A stretch of 64,000 nt of DNA from Tipula vernalis. Taxonomy: Eukaryota > Arthropoda > Insecta > Diptera > Tipulidae. The position numbers and the translations under genes are program-made. The notes beneath the pieces are model-generated. The model was not told the origin of the DNA and made no database searches. It saw nothing but the letters and a program-made list of their open reading frames with translations. The stretch lies in assembly GCA_958295665.1 (NCBI GenBank), contig OY282560.1, forward strand, positions 146,870,091 through 146,934,090, read 5' to 3'. Of this stretch, positions 23,654-36,246 are shown piece after piece; positions within the stretch are counted from its first letter, which is position 1, and every line of letters begins with the position of its first letter.

Positions 23654-23950
23654 GTTCATCGAGAGTGTGCGCAAAATTCTTTATAAAATTAAATCAACTT
23701 TATTTATACCACACTGGTATTGTTACCAAGCAGGTCGACACCAATTTTTCGATTTTACTTGTTTTTCCAACTTACACATCGACCTATCTAATAACCACCA
23801 TGAAAACAACAGTTATCATAGTATTATGGGAATAAGATTTTTTGACTCTACGATGTAGAATTCTTATTATTACAAAATATCAAAGTATTATCTCTAAAAT
23901 TCATAAGTTTGTGCCTGATTTGATATTCTTAAAATAATGCATTTTTAACT
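23654..23950. other. Spacer after piggyBac 1
   Basis: AT-rich flank; no feature recognised. Confidence 0.4.
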
Positions 23951-23954
23951 AAAA

Positions 23955-24490
23955 ATCCAGTCTGATTCAACAAATTACACTAAAATTGTTTTTAGTTTTT
24001 GAACCAAATTTAAATATTAAAAGACAAATGATTTATTTACTGGTTTAGAACTATTTACCAATTTTACTATTAAGACGTTAAGCCCTGTATGCTGCTCGAG
24101 CTAAATAGTTTTAAACGTGGTCACAACTCTCCACAAAACCACAGATATTTTTAGATTATCGTTTTGAGATTTTTAAGTTTTTCTAGTAGGGCAGAGTACT
24201 GGTCAACGAAACTGTAAGTGGTTAATGGAAAATTTATTTTAAAGCAATTTTAGTTTCGAACCCTTTTCATTTTCAAAAGCGTAATTTTGGCAGATGTATA
24301 CCAATACGGACTTGTCAAGTATGCGAACATGTTCATCATTTTCACAAACCTAGTTTTGGGATTTGGAAGAAATTATGGTGCAATTTAAAGAAATGTCGTT
24401 GCCAGACGATACCACAGTAGGTATCTAGACAGGAAACTTGGACGAAATGACTTGAACGAAAAAACAGTACAGTTGTTTGAAGTCTCATGT
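23955..24490. repeat. Diverged direct repeat, copy A
   Basis: Shares a long colinear series of words with 25515-25890, including TGTATGCTGCTCGAGCTAAA, CACAACTCTCCA, and TTCGAACCCTTTTCATTTTC. Copies are in the same orientation, about 1.5 kb apart. No coding signal. They could be old LTRs or two copies of one unknown repeat. Confidence 0.65.
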
Positions 24491-25514
24491 TTTTAATCAA
24501 AATAAAATTTTTGTTTTTTCTCACAAAGTTTCCACTTTACTTTCGCTTTATTTTCAAAGAAACGTGCGTATGGTTTATACTTAATTTTAACGCAACTCTA
24601 TGCGATTAGGATGGAACTTGACTATTCTTAACCGGTTATAAAGAAATTCGACACATGCGATGGAAATGGGGCTCTAATATGATGTTTCTAACTCCGGAAG
24701 CCTGTACTACTATTAGAAGCTTCGCTTCAGCTTGCACACTTTGTTTTAATTTCAATCCGTGAGGAATTGGTCCTTAAGTAGGTGTGACAAGACAAGACTG
24801 TTAATTATTTTGATCCTAAAACCGTAAATTCAATCGCCAAATTTAATTGATTAACTTTATTTATTTATATATTTTATAATGGTTAACATTGAGCACTAGA
24901 ACAAATCAAAAAAATAAAACACAACTATTTAAAACTTAGGCAGCATCGGTATAGTCGAGCGAAGAAGTCAAACCTTAAATAAAAAAATAAAGAACTTTTA
25001 TTAAATATATCCCGACAATTTAAAGGTTGAAAGTGAAATACGCAAGGAATGACGTGTTAGCGGTAAATTAGAATACGTTAATTTGCTTATGTTAATTTTT
25101 TATAAAAATATTTAAATATTTCTTCTTCAACACATTTACAAGTGTATAAAAACTCTGTGTGATAATTTTTTGTGAACTAAAACGTTGTGTAAGTAATCGG
25201 ATAAACATAAATACATTTATGTCGTGGTTTGTGGAATTGGAGAATTAGAGTTTTAGAGTTCCATTGAGGTTAGGGCTTGCTCCACTTCGTTCGAGGGTTG
25301 ATCTGTCTTTTAACAGGGTCAGCATGATAAAAAAATCAACAGGTTTTCTCTCCAGTCAATTGATTTCAGTGTTAGTATCTCATCTCAGGATCGGTGGTGC
25401 TATCGCTCTGAATACTTTAAACGGACTACGTTTTCAGAACAGTGTTTTCTAGTCAGAAGGGAGTACATACGAAATATAATAGTTAGACCTTTGGTATTTT
25501 CTGATAAAAAATAT

Positions 25515-25890
25515 CACGATCCAGCAAATTACACTAAAATTGTTTTCATCATCATTTATTTATTGCACTGTATGCTGCTCGAGCTAAATAGTTTTTAACG
25601 CTGCCACAACTCTCCATGAAATCACAAATATTTTTGGATCGTTTCGAGTTCTTTAAATTTTTCTCGTAGAGAAGAGTACCGATCCACGAAATTTTTAGTT
25701 TTTAACTATTTTTATCTAAATTTTCCGTGGTAAATGGAAAATTTATCTTAAATCAACTTTAGCTTCGAACCCTTTTCATTTTCAAAAGCGTAATTTGACA
25801 CATATGCAAATTCAAACATGTCAGATATGTCATTGTCAGCCTGGGCGAAGACTTAAAAAACAGGACAGTTATGAGGTCTCGAAATATGTT
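25515..25890. repeat. Diverged direct repeat, copy B
   Basis: Second copy of the repeat at 23955-24490, with indels, including an extra TTTTTAGTTTTTAACT segment near 25695. The roughly 1 kb between the two copies has no recognisable gene. Confidence 0.65.
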
Positions 25891-26084
25891 GTGTATTTGT
25901 TTTAAAAAAATTGCTAATATTGGTTTGGTGGTGACGGCTGGTCACAAAACATGCAGTTGGCGAAATCTCTTCTAAAAAAGTTTTAAACTTGCTAACTTGA
26001 TGCTTGATGTAGTGGTGCTATAACTAATTCATTGATCATCAAATGTATTGGCTAAGTCAGACAATAAATTTCAATGGAGTTCCT

Positions 26085-26600
26085 TAAATAAAAGAAGGCC
26101 AGAATTCAATAAATATTGCAAAACACATTAATGCCACTTTGGTTATGAGAAAAAATTTAAGGAAATTAGATTTGCCAAAGAAAAATTTGTGTTTTACAAC
26201 CACTCCAGGCCTTTTCTAAATTTCCAGGTTCCAGTGGATCCATTTCCAATGGATTTTAGTGTAGTTTTATACCTGAGTTATAAAGCTGATTCGATCTGCA
26301 GTTCCCAATATAAAACAGAATTATTCACACCCTGAAAATTCCTTGGGGCACTTCATTTGGGGTCGGATTTGACAAATAAAATAAGAGCCAAATTCAAGAA
26401 ATATTGCGGAGCACCACTAATAATATTTTGGTTGATGACATTTATTAGAAACATTGTTTCACCAATTTTTCTTTGTTTTACATAGAGATATACTTAGCTA
26501 GTTAATCGGACTATCTTCTCAGTATCCTGTATCAAACGGATGGAATAAGCACATTTGTTGATGGATTTTAGTGATATTTATTGTCTACAATATTTTGTAA
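26085..26600. repeat. Two diverged tandem units of about 290 bases
   Basis: Segments starting at about 26087 and 26375 share AAATAAAA, AATTCAAxAAATATTGC and ATTTTGGTT words in order, and both later reach a shared ATGGATTTTAGTG (about 26252 and 26561). The remainder is strongly diverged. Confidence 0.5.
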
Positions 26601-26899
26601 ATTCTATAAATAGTTAAAAAAAAAAATTCTGTCCAGATTATTTTGTTCGCCTCCAACACTGAATCGAACACGCATATTTGTTCCTATATATTATATAAAG
26701 AGTAAGCATTGGGCTAGTCATTTTGGGTTGGAGGTCAAATTAAATGTTGTTGAAATTATTATTTTTCTGGTTCCTCCTGAATTTTGCCGGAGGTATGGTC
26801 ACCTTATATCCTACCTAGGCGAGAAGAAAAATGTCAAAATAAAATCGAAAAACAATTTCTGCTGTCAGCATTTAACCTTGCTAGACAAGAAAGATGCAA

Positions 26900-27200
26900 G
26901 GGGGACTGGATTTTATTCAAATGTAAGCAAAGGATATGAGAAATTTCCCATAAAACACTGCTTAAATCCAAACTTCCATACAACTTTCTTTCTAGTCTGA
27001 AAAGGTTAAATGACTGCAGAAATTATCTTATAGTACAATTTTTATATCCCTATAAAATAGGGTCCTAGTCTAAGCTTATGGAAGGATTTGAGAATATTGT
27101 AAATCCAGACTTCCACACATCGTTTTTGTGCGGTAAGGATAAATGACCGCATAATTTGTATTCAGGAGGTCCTAATCTAAATATTTAGCCAAAGCAGATA
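26900..27200. repeat. Diverged tandem units of about 140 bases
   Basis: TAAATCCAxACTTCCAxACA recurs at about 26963 and 27104, followed by TAAATGACxGCA, and GGTCCTAxTCTAA recurs at about 27061 and 27169. No coding signal. Confidence 0.5.
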
Positions 27201-27703
27201 AAAGTTTGTTGCCTTGATATTTTTATAAGTTGTGAAAAACTATAAATTATCTTTTTATAAGTTTTAGCAACAAATCTTCAGATTCTGAAAAAAACCATTG
27301 TGAAGTTGAAGTAATGTAGTTCGCGCAAATTTGACATATTTGAATTGATATTGACTAAAGTGACTAGCATAAATTATACTAACCCGCAAAATCAAACTAA
27401 AGAATCCAGAAAAATAGGTGTGAAATGCACAGAGAAATGTAAGAAAAAGGGTTATGAAAAATTTACAGACGAGCAACGTCATATAATTTTTAAACTATTT
27501 TGAAGTATTGCCGACAAAAATAGGCAATGGGAATTTATTTTAACTCATAGCAAAAATAACGATAACGGTTTGTTTACAAATGTTTATGATCAGTGGATTT
27601 ATACGGCGTATCCAAAATTAAAAACTGGAAAATTAATAAACGAGCAGCGAGGAAACTGGACCAGTAAATCAAATTCCATTATAGAGAGTATAGTAATTAT
27701 TGT

Positions 27704-27736
27704 ACAACCCACATCAAATCGTTTGATGTGGGTTGT
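27704..27736. repeat. Perfect 15-bp hairpin
   Basis: ACAACCCACATCAAA, a 3-base loop TCG, then the exact reverse complement. As RNA this would fold very stably. It stands alone in AT-rich DNA, with no poly(T) run directly after it and no neighbouring gene. Confidence 0.85.
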
Positions 27737-27924
27737 AAACCAAACACAACCAAAAAACATTTATTGAAGGTGGCGGTTTAACGTGTTCCAAAATGCATAA
27801 AATTTAGTTGATCTGGTGCTGTGAATATATAATTTCTGACGTTGCAACTCTTCGCCAGTACAGTCTTAATACATCATTTTCTAAGCCTAAAAGATCTATG
27901 CAATGACGCACAGCCCATCAAAAC

Positions 27925-28220
27925 TTGAGCGCTGCTGGAAAAGCATTAAATTTGGACAGTTTCAAGACCCATATTTCGGCAAAGGAAGCAGCGCGAAAAA
28001 TTAAAGAAGAAGATAAAACTGCTGGAAATCATAGTAATGGAAAAATTGCACATTGCACAACATTTGATTTCCAAAAGATATTAATCACACCAGTAGCTGA
28101 AGTGAATATATTTTATTATAAATGTAGAATTTTAACGTTTTCAGTTTCACTGTATGTATGTTCACTGTAGCATGGTACCTCATGTTGCTACTTGTTATGC
28201 ATGGGATGAGAGCATAGCTT
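27925..28220 (+). pseudogene. Fragment of an uncharacterised insect repeat-linked protein
   Basis: I cannot name this with certainty. The frame 27925-28170 reads HCTTFDFQKILITPVAEVN, then FYYKCRILTFSVSLY; after a frame break ATCYAWDESIA follows at 28187-28219. The order FDxQxxLxTPxxE, YYKRxLxT, CYxWxE is typical of a family of multi-copy uncharacterised insect proteins (possibly the DUF7869 type). Both ends are missing and the frame is broken, so this is a relic. Confidence 0.4.
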
Positions 28221-28224
28221 TTGA

Positions 28225-29109
28225 TATTTATTGAAAATGAAATTTCAACCGGTGCCATCAAATTTCGATTTTGGTCGGATATTAAACATCGATGTTTATT
28301 TTAAGATACAATTTGGTTTTATTTAGAACTACTTCTAAAAATTATGTGCATCTTGCAGACATCAAAATTTCGAATTTTCCATGTAATATTATATCATTCT
28401 TTATAGAAAAATATGTTAACTGATTTTCCGAATTAAAAAATGGTAAGATGCCTTATCATACTAAATGTTAAAAGTTTATCCGACCATTTTTATTAACGGC
28501 TATTTTTAATGAAATAGTTGTAAATTGTGTGTATAAGGCATGCACTGTTTTATTTCAAATGCCTAATTAAACCTTTATACTGCTCTCCTGAAAAAACCGA
28601 TTTTTTCACTTATCATATTCTTACTTGGATAGGTCGACATTACCTTTCACATATATTAAACTAAAATACACGATATAGTTATTATTTTATACGATTTCCG
28701 AATTATGAATGGACCGATTATTTGGACGTTTAATTGTTTACTGTCAGTGAGGAAAATAATACATATCGATACCTTAAACCTATGTCCACTTTTACAAATT
28801 GTTGTAAATACAAAATTAAGAGGTCAGAATGGTATTCTTTATCATTTATAGTTGCTACAGTCTTTTAAAACACTATTTCCAAGGAGATTGAGTAAAAATT
28901 CCAAATATTTTCAAAATTACAGGGATTCTTGTGGACATTCAAAATACAGACGCTAATCGTATGCTTTAAGGTATCGTTATATAATTTTGATTTTTCCGGT
29001 CTATTTTATATTTTCTACTTTTTAATAATACTTTTCTTGTTGATAATTATATTTTTCAAATCATAATTCATACTTCTTAATTTTTGGTTTAAATTTTACG
29101 ATTTTCAGG
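28225..29109. other. AT-rich DNA without recognisable genes
   Basis: No domain, no repeat recognised. Confidence 0.5.
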
Positions 29110-29113
29110 TTAA

Positions 29114-31318
29114 CCCGTTTCATACCGCCCATAAAATCAGTGGAGCAATTTATACGATTTTTAAAACTCTAACGTACCTATTTTGATCCACTAATCATAA
29201 TTGCCAGATTTCATCCAAATCTGGCTGCTATTTTCGGAGATATGGAATGTTCCATAAATGGAACAACAGTAAAAACACTATTATTTTTTTTATTTTGTTA
29301 TTAGTAAATAATTTCAGAATTCATGTAAATATAGCTTATTATTTTTTGCTGTGAAACTGCGGTGAACATTTCAAATGTCAATACCATGACTTGAGCATCG
29401 GGAACATTTAAACGTAGTGTTCTTTTTGCAAACCCGGCAGCGCTTTTGCTTACTGTTCGCTATCTTTATTATGTCATGACGCTGATTCGATAGTCTAAGA
29501 GTTGTATCTAATGACGTTTCTGCAGCATCTAAACAATCCACAAAAAAAGGCCACCACCGTTTCTTCCTTTTAATTTTGATGCGATATTGAGAAATAAATC
29601 TGTCGAATAAATCGAATCCACCCATTCCTTTATTGTAAGCTTTAACAATTTCAGGGCAATGTATTTCAATATAGCGTTTTTGTTTCTGCGAAAACCTTTT
29701 AGCATGGGCAACGGGTTCGATCGTATCGCAGTTTGAAAGAAATGTTACAACAGAATTATCGTTCCATCTTAGTCCAATACATTGACTATAATCCTCAAAA
29801 GCTCCTTGGTAAAATCCTCTCTCCTTTTTTTTTGAATTCTTTCAAACCCAGCAACGGGCATTTTCCAGTTCGGTTATCGCGGACGGTGCCCGTGGCAAAA
29901 TAGCCTTCATTGTTCAAACATCAGTTTATGCGAGCTGAAAAAATTATCAAAATATACGCGATGGTTCTCCGGCTTTTCGTCTTTCTGGATTGAAAGTTTC
30001 GGATTTACCGCCATATGGAAAAAATTTATATAAAAACCCATTTGTAGAGGTCATGCACCAAATCTTGTAACCAAATCTAATGGGTTTAGCACAAATGAAC
30101 ATTTTATAGCTATGACGCCCGTGATATGGCCACATTTATTCGTCTATCGATAAATTATGCGCATATGTTCTCATTTCGTAAAATTTATCTGAACTATCAA
30201 TTTTATTATTATCTGCTAAATGCAAGTTTGATTTGATTTTAAAAAACATACTTCGAGGCATTGCATTTCTTATAATTTTAAAATCATAATCCAAAGATAT
30301 CGACCAATATAGGTGTTCTTGAGGAACAGGATGATTTCCAGAAAATAATAGGATTCCCGAAAAGCGTTTTAAATATGGAAGAGTCAAGCTGAAGTTGCTA
30401 ACATTCTTTTGGCTAGCATATATGTTTCTTTGTTGTAGTATATTGTATACGGATTCCTCAAAAAACTTGTGAAATAATTTAATTGGCGATTTTTCAGCTA
30501 GCAGGTTTTTTAAATGTTCTGTTCTCTCGAATTCAATATTTTTCGATTTTTTCAAAAATTCGATTTTTTGGGATTGAGGCAAAGTCCACTTACTATTGTA
30601 TATGGGTATAGTTTTACGGGGTAATAGTTTGCTCAATGGGACAAAATCATCTTCGTCCCAAATAGCATCAGCATCTAAAACTATCTCATCCAAAATTATT
30701 TCCATCATACCTGCAATATCATGCGGAAATTCTTCGTTTATATTATTCACGTCCAGGACATCCTCATCCAGAAACTCTTCATCACTTATTCCTCCAAAAT
30801 CAGCAGGAGGTAAAATTGCAATATCCGGCAACTCGGGTTCGTCCTCATTTTTATCCTGCCATTTCTCCATTTCAGCCACAGCTTCGGCCAACGTGTAAAA
30901 TTTTTTTGTATCTAGAAAACATAATTAGTTACTATACGGTTGTTCCATTTTTGGACACAAAATAATCACAGGTTAAAATATGGGGTAATAAACCTCTTTT
31001 CCCACTTAGTTCTAACTAAATCCTTTTCGAGTAGCTTTCAGGTTTCACTAATCCACAAATTTAATAAAATAATTATTTTATTTAATTGATTATTTTATAA
31101 TTTTTCGGAGCAATAAAAAAAACCACCATGCGGACAAAATTCCACTGACACTAAATTTCATAAAAGGGGAATCCCGAAAATATAAATTATGTGGTATATT
31201 CTTTTCAAATAGTTATACTGTAATTTAGATGTCATTCCTGTAAGATAAGGGATACACGATCGTTTGAAATTAGATGCAAATTTGTGTGTCCAAAATTGGA
31301 ACAGCCGTAAAAAACGGG
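29114..31318 (-). mobile_element. piggyBac 2: near-complete piggyBac transposon
   Basis: Bounded by TTAA on both sides (29110-29113 and 31319-31322), the invariant piggyBac target duplication. The ends are inverted repeats: CCCGTTTCATACCGCC on the left, and CCCGTTTTTTACGGCT when the right end is read inwards. Inner copies of a TGTTCCAxTTTTGGACAC motif lie inverted to each other at 30940-30962 and 31277-31302, with a related GTTCCATAAATGGAAC palindrome at 29248-29263. Length 2205 bases with one transposase gene on the minus strand. Confidence 0.9.
29371..30891 (-). pseudogene. piggyBac 2 transposase, one stop and few frameshifts
   Basis: Start at 30891. The first 251 codons are open: an acidic N-terminal domain followed by the start of the catalytic domain, including YWSISLDYDFKIIRNAMPR, and ending at LSIDE (first catalytic aspartate). 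The next codon is TAA, where the family has glutamine. The frame then continues with MWPYHGRHSYKMFICAKP and IRFGYKIW (30135-29947), shifts, and goes on with VYFDNFFSS (second aspartate), GYFATGTVRDNRTGKCP, YNKGMGGFDLFDR (third aspartate) and a C-terminal CRVCKKNTTFKCSRC finger. A frameshift lies in an A run near 29830. All three aspartates survive, so this copy died recently compared with piggyBac 1. Confidence 0.88.
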
Positions 31319-31322
31319 TTAA

Positions 31323-32020
31323 ATATTTATTATCAATTTAAAAATTTACAGTTTATAAATTTCTAAATACATTATGATAATTCATAATTTTCGAAGTTAG
31401 TGAATAACCTAACTATTCATAATATTAAAATGGAATATAAAACACCTATAAAAGTAATGAACAATTCCTGCGCTTAAAATTAAAATTAAACAGTCGAACC
31501 AATCTTTATTTTCGAAACTGTTTTAAGTTCCTGCGAATATCCCGTTAATTTTTTGTTTAACTCTTTAAGGAATGTCATCGTTCTGAAAGAGTTACAACGT
31601 CGTGTGTCATCTGAACTATTTATGGATTACGGCCAAGATAAGTGTTATATCAGTTTCTCAGTCAATTTCAGCTTTGTTTAGCCTAACTGTAAAAGTTTGA
31701 ATACACCACATATGTGCTTTTTAGCATTCAAATGACTTTCCTCGTTGCATCGACAAAAATCAACTCAAACCCTTTAATTACACCCCTGCCGTGTTTAAAA
31801 TCAAAAAAGAAAGAAATATTTTATTTTCGAAACGCCATAAATTGAAAATAAAACTATAATAATTTTTTTGATGATCTTTCAGTGATTGAATCTTCTTCCT
31901 CTTCAACAACAACAAATGAAAAGAAAAGAAAAAAAAATCAATTTTTATTGAATTTTTATATTTTTTATAAAAACGTGCCAGAAGTTTTAAATGAATTCAA
32001 ATGAGCTTCGCTACACTGTT

Positions 32021-32054
<34 letters not shown>

Positions 32055-35000
32055 TAGATCGTTGTTGTTGTAAATTATTAATTTAATAAATTTAACTTTT
32101 ATTTCTCGATATTTGAAAGGAAATTTATGAGACGAGACATTTATATAAATAGATATAATCCTCAATCTTATTGTCTTTTATTCTTTTTTTTTTTTTTAAT
32201 ATTTTGGACAAATTTTTGTTTTTGACTTTTGTCGCTATTAAATTAAAATCCTGCACCCGTTTCCCCTCGAGCTTACATTTTTTTTTTTTTTTTTTCATCT
32301 ATATACGAGAATTTCTAATTGATTTTATTTCATATCAAAAGATTAGTCTAATTTTTATCACTCCGAATAATATTTGATATAGATAGTTATGTAAATTAGA
32401 TTAATAATTCTTAAATTAAATGGGGTAGATAAAGTCCGTCTTTTAAGTTTATATAATTAAACACTGCTAGCAAGATGATATATATACATATATACAATGT
32501 CATTTTATGTGCTCGGCATTTATAAAATATTTATTTAATTACACGGTCACGGATTGAGAAGATGATATGACGACAGCCCAAAGCTACTTGTTTTTATATG
32601 TGTTTTGTGTATTTGGTTTCGATTTTTAAATGCGCGGTGATCACATTTAATAATTTGGAAATATTTAAATAGATTTGAAATGTAATCGATTAGAAAAGAA
32701 ATTTGAGACGATATTTTTTGTTATCGGAAGCTATAGATAGATGTACAAGGTTGTTTACGCAAAATCGTCGTTAAAATTTTGATAATTTTATTACGTTACG
32801 CTTATTAATTACCACATAAATCAAATTACAATATCCATACATAACTTTTAATTATCAATTTTTAATTTTTTTATTTTTTATTTTATGAGCGTTATATAAA
32901 GTTTATATTATATTAACAAAAGATCGTATAACGTAAAAACCTTTTAAAAATGCCAATATGTGACTTAACCTATAAAAACACTAATTTTATGATATTTCAT
33001 AAAATAAAAAAAAAAAATTATAAAGATGCGCAACATATAAAGAATACTCGAAGGCATACCGCTTAAAGTGACTGATTGAATGTTGATTGTCTTATTATAA
33101 ATAAATCTGATATTCATAAATTCCAAACTGATCTAATTTAGCATGCTTAACACGAAAACGAAATAAGACTTCATCCGGTAAGAAAAGAACAGAATAAAAG
33201 AAAATATTTTATTTATGTTTATACTCGTACAAGTGCTGTGATGTTATGCGTTATAATTGAATTTAAATGTCTAGACATGAATATAATTTTTAGTCATTTT
33301 CTATAAGTGCGATTGTCGATTCGGTTTGGAATATATTTACCACCCTTGAAATTTTATTTTATACCTCTTTATGTTTAAAAATTATTAGATTTATATGTAA
33401 TGTATGCGGGTGGCAATTTCCGCGTTTAGATTTCTACGCTGAACGTTCGTTTCCCTAAGATAATTTGAATTCACCACTAAATAAAACTACTTAGTAAACA
33501 CAAATTAATGGATGTCATAAAATAAAAAAAAAATTGATGTTTGTCCCGCACAAGATGGGGCATATTTAGTGTCGCTGAATAATAATCATTCATTTTTATG
33601 TTGTCGTTATGTTTTATAAATATAAATATTTTTTGTTTTCATAATTATAATGATCATAATCATAATCATTGTAATCAACCTTTATCATCCACTCCTTTAT
33701 CTCCCCATACATCATATACATAAATAAGCACAACATTGGGTTCTTAAGTTGTAACATTGTAATTAGAATACTAAAAAAAAAAGATATGTGCCCATTTGCG
33801 GGCCGACCGTGATAAATGTACTAACAAATTTCAATAATCCACATACTTCATATATAGAGAAAATAAAATAATAATAATAATAGTAATAAAAGTACAGGTT
33901 CATAAGGTTAAAATTATATTACTATCTTCAATAGGAATGTAATGTCCATTACAAGAAACTATATGAAGATGAAAAAAAAAAAAAGAAATACTCGTATGTA
34001 TACAAACATATATAAAAACGCATAAAAAATGAAAATATATTCTATTTAATTTTCTTAAATGCAACATTTACAACAACAACGACAGTAACAACAAATTGTT
34101 AAAACCCACTTTTAAGATTGTTTATATATAGTTTATGGGATTTCTGAGAGAGATGGGATAAAAATGCGCGCAATTTATAACGTCAATTGGTAATGATTTG
34201 TGTTATAGTTTCAGCAAGTTACAAAAAAGAATACAAATTATTAGAATACATTATATTTACTAGGTTTTATTGGTTTTTCTAGATCACCAAAAAAAAAAAA
34301 CACTCAAAAAAAAAAAAATTTACCACTTGTTCTTAATGCAAATTTTTTTGTCAGTTTACTTGTTCCCCTTTCGGATTTATTCATGAAACCCGCAAATACG
34401 CTCTATGGAATGTAATCAAAGCAACCTTAAATTTACAAAGCTATAATAAGCGTATTTTGTTGACCAAAATTTAATTTGAATTATTTTGGGTTTATTTGTT
34501 TTCCAAGAAAATAGCCAATTTGATTTAATTGACAAAAGCCAACCTTTCGAAATAAAATATAAATTTACTATGTATTATGACTCTGGTGGCAGGTATCATA
34601 ACCAAGAATTAGTATTATGTTTAATTAAACCCAATTTTTTTTTGGGTTAATGTTATTCTTGCGGGGATTTCGCCTATGCAATTGTTGTTGTAAATTTGTC
34701 AAGGAAATACGCTAAATGTAAAAAACCAAATTTCATAAGGGAATTAGAAATGAGAAAAACACCAAACTTTTCACACAAAAAACGTAATGACAGCTACTTT
34801 TTCTTTCTAACGTTAACGTCACAAATTGTTAATTTCGATCCATGAGATATTTTCATAAATGTTTGAATTTTAACATATATATTCATAAAATTCTGGGCAA
34901 ATTGAAATAAAAACCTAAGTCAAAAAACATCAAATAGGTGGCAATATTGCATGGAAAAATGTCAGTTAAAAAAAATTGTAAATCAATTCACAAATTATCA

Positions 35001-35520
35001 CAAAACAAGTGAAAATTTTATGATTAAATAATTTGATTTTGTATTTTCCGGTAAACAAACCTGTAAACATCTAAGGTTCACTAATAAAACAAAAGAGATA
35101 ACTTTAGCAAGTGCTTTGTCTGCTATTTACGATCAGGTGTAAATGATTTTTCGAGTCATCTTCAGGTCATTTTAAACTAGGAGAACAAAAACTTTACTTT
35201 TTAACTTTTACCTAAATCATTATAGTATATGGTAAATAACAAAATAGAGAAAAGTTACTGGCACATTTTACTTCAATAGAAACTATTTTGATGACTATTT
35301 CCAGATCGTTAAAGATGTGTTAAAGCCTTTGTTACATTTTTTATAACATTTGTGATGTGCTTTTTTTTTATCGAAAAACTTCAAGCTAAAACTCATAAAT
35401 TTTACTACGTATTCCTATGGGATACAGTGAAAATTTATAGCACTTAAAAACGCTGCTAAATGATTATGATGAAGATTATGACTCTGCCTCTATAATCTAG
35501 TGATATGACGAAACGAGATG
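31323..35520. other. Long AT-rich non-coding DNA
   Basis: About 4.2 kb with no recognisable gene. It holds an ATT microsatellite (32022-32053), T runs at 32187-32200 and 32278-32295, A runs near 34290 and 34308, and CAA-type runs near 34070-34095. The composition resembles the 1-1978 and 49.8-53 kb segments and may be original host DNA. Confidence 0.6.
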
Positions 35521-35524
35521 AACT

Positions 35525-35795
35525 ATAAAACGCGATGTTTCGAAAAAGGCAATATTTCAAAACGCGATATGGTACAAAACGCGATATGGTACAAAACGTG
35601 ATATGGTACAAAAATGCGATATTTCAAAACGCAATATGGTACAAAACATCATTCATTTCACATTTAAAATTTCTCTTCACCTTTATGATGAAATTGAACA
35701 TGCACGATGGAACTAGGATATGCGTTTTGAAATATCGCGTTTTGAATTATCGCATTTTGAAATATCGAGTTTTGAAATGTCGCGTTTTGGTATTA
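35525..35795. repeat. Foldback repeat built from AAAACGCGATAT units
   Basis: Left half: repeated AAAACGCGATATGGTAC and ACGCGATATTTCAAAACG words in direct order (35528-35645). Right half: the reverse complement type, TTTTGAAATATCGCGTTTTG with four variants (35722-35790). A non-repeated 75-base spacer lies between. The structure recalls foldback elements with internally repetitive arms. Confidence 0.7.
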
Positions 35796-36212
35796 TTTTT
35801 TTAAAAGCAAACTGTGGCGATAGGATTTTTTTTTTTTTTTTTTTTTTCAAAATTGTGAGGAACCATATTTCCATTTCATAGCAATTTTGTTGTTTAATTT
35901 TCCCTAAATATTTCGTTGGGAAGGCTTGTTTGTTTGTGAATAAACCCGAACAGAAATTAAATAAATCAAAGAAAACGTTTGATTTATTTAAATTTTATTC
36001 GAATTATTTTGTTATAATACCGCCCACTTGATGTTTTATCAAATAAAATGTATTTCGAATGATTTGTTAATTTTCAAAATTAATTTATCTAAGTTGGCTA
36101 TTACCTTGGAAATCAATAATAAATTTCGAAATAATTTAAATTAATTTTGTCAACAAATAAGCTTATAGAATTCAGTAGAGTTAAAATGGAGATTTTTTTT
36201 TTTAAATTTGAA

Positions 36213-36220
36213 CAAAACAC
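36213..36220. repeat. Left target-site duplication of P2
   Basis: CAAAACAC recurs exactly at 44850-44857, 8.6 kb away, just outside the right end of P2. Confidence 0.8.
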
Positions 36221-36221
36221 T

Positions 36222-36246
36222 CGTGATTCAAAAATATACAGGTATG
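36222..36246. repeat. Left terminal inverted repeat of P2
   Basis: Pairs with 44825-44849 with three mismatches over 25 bases. It begins CGTGATTCAAAAATATAC. Confidence 0.8.

Noticed and set aside
31323..36210. Hidden host exon in the long AT-rich stretches
   Set aside because: No open frame with normal codon composition or recognisable domain was found; short frames are T- or A-rich translations.
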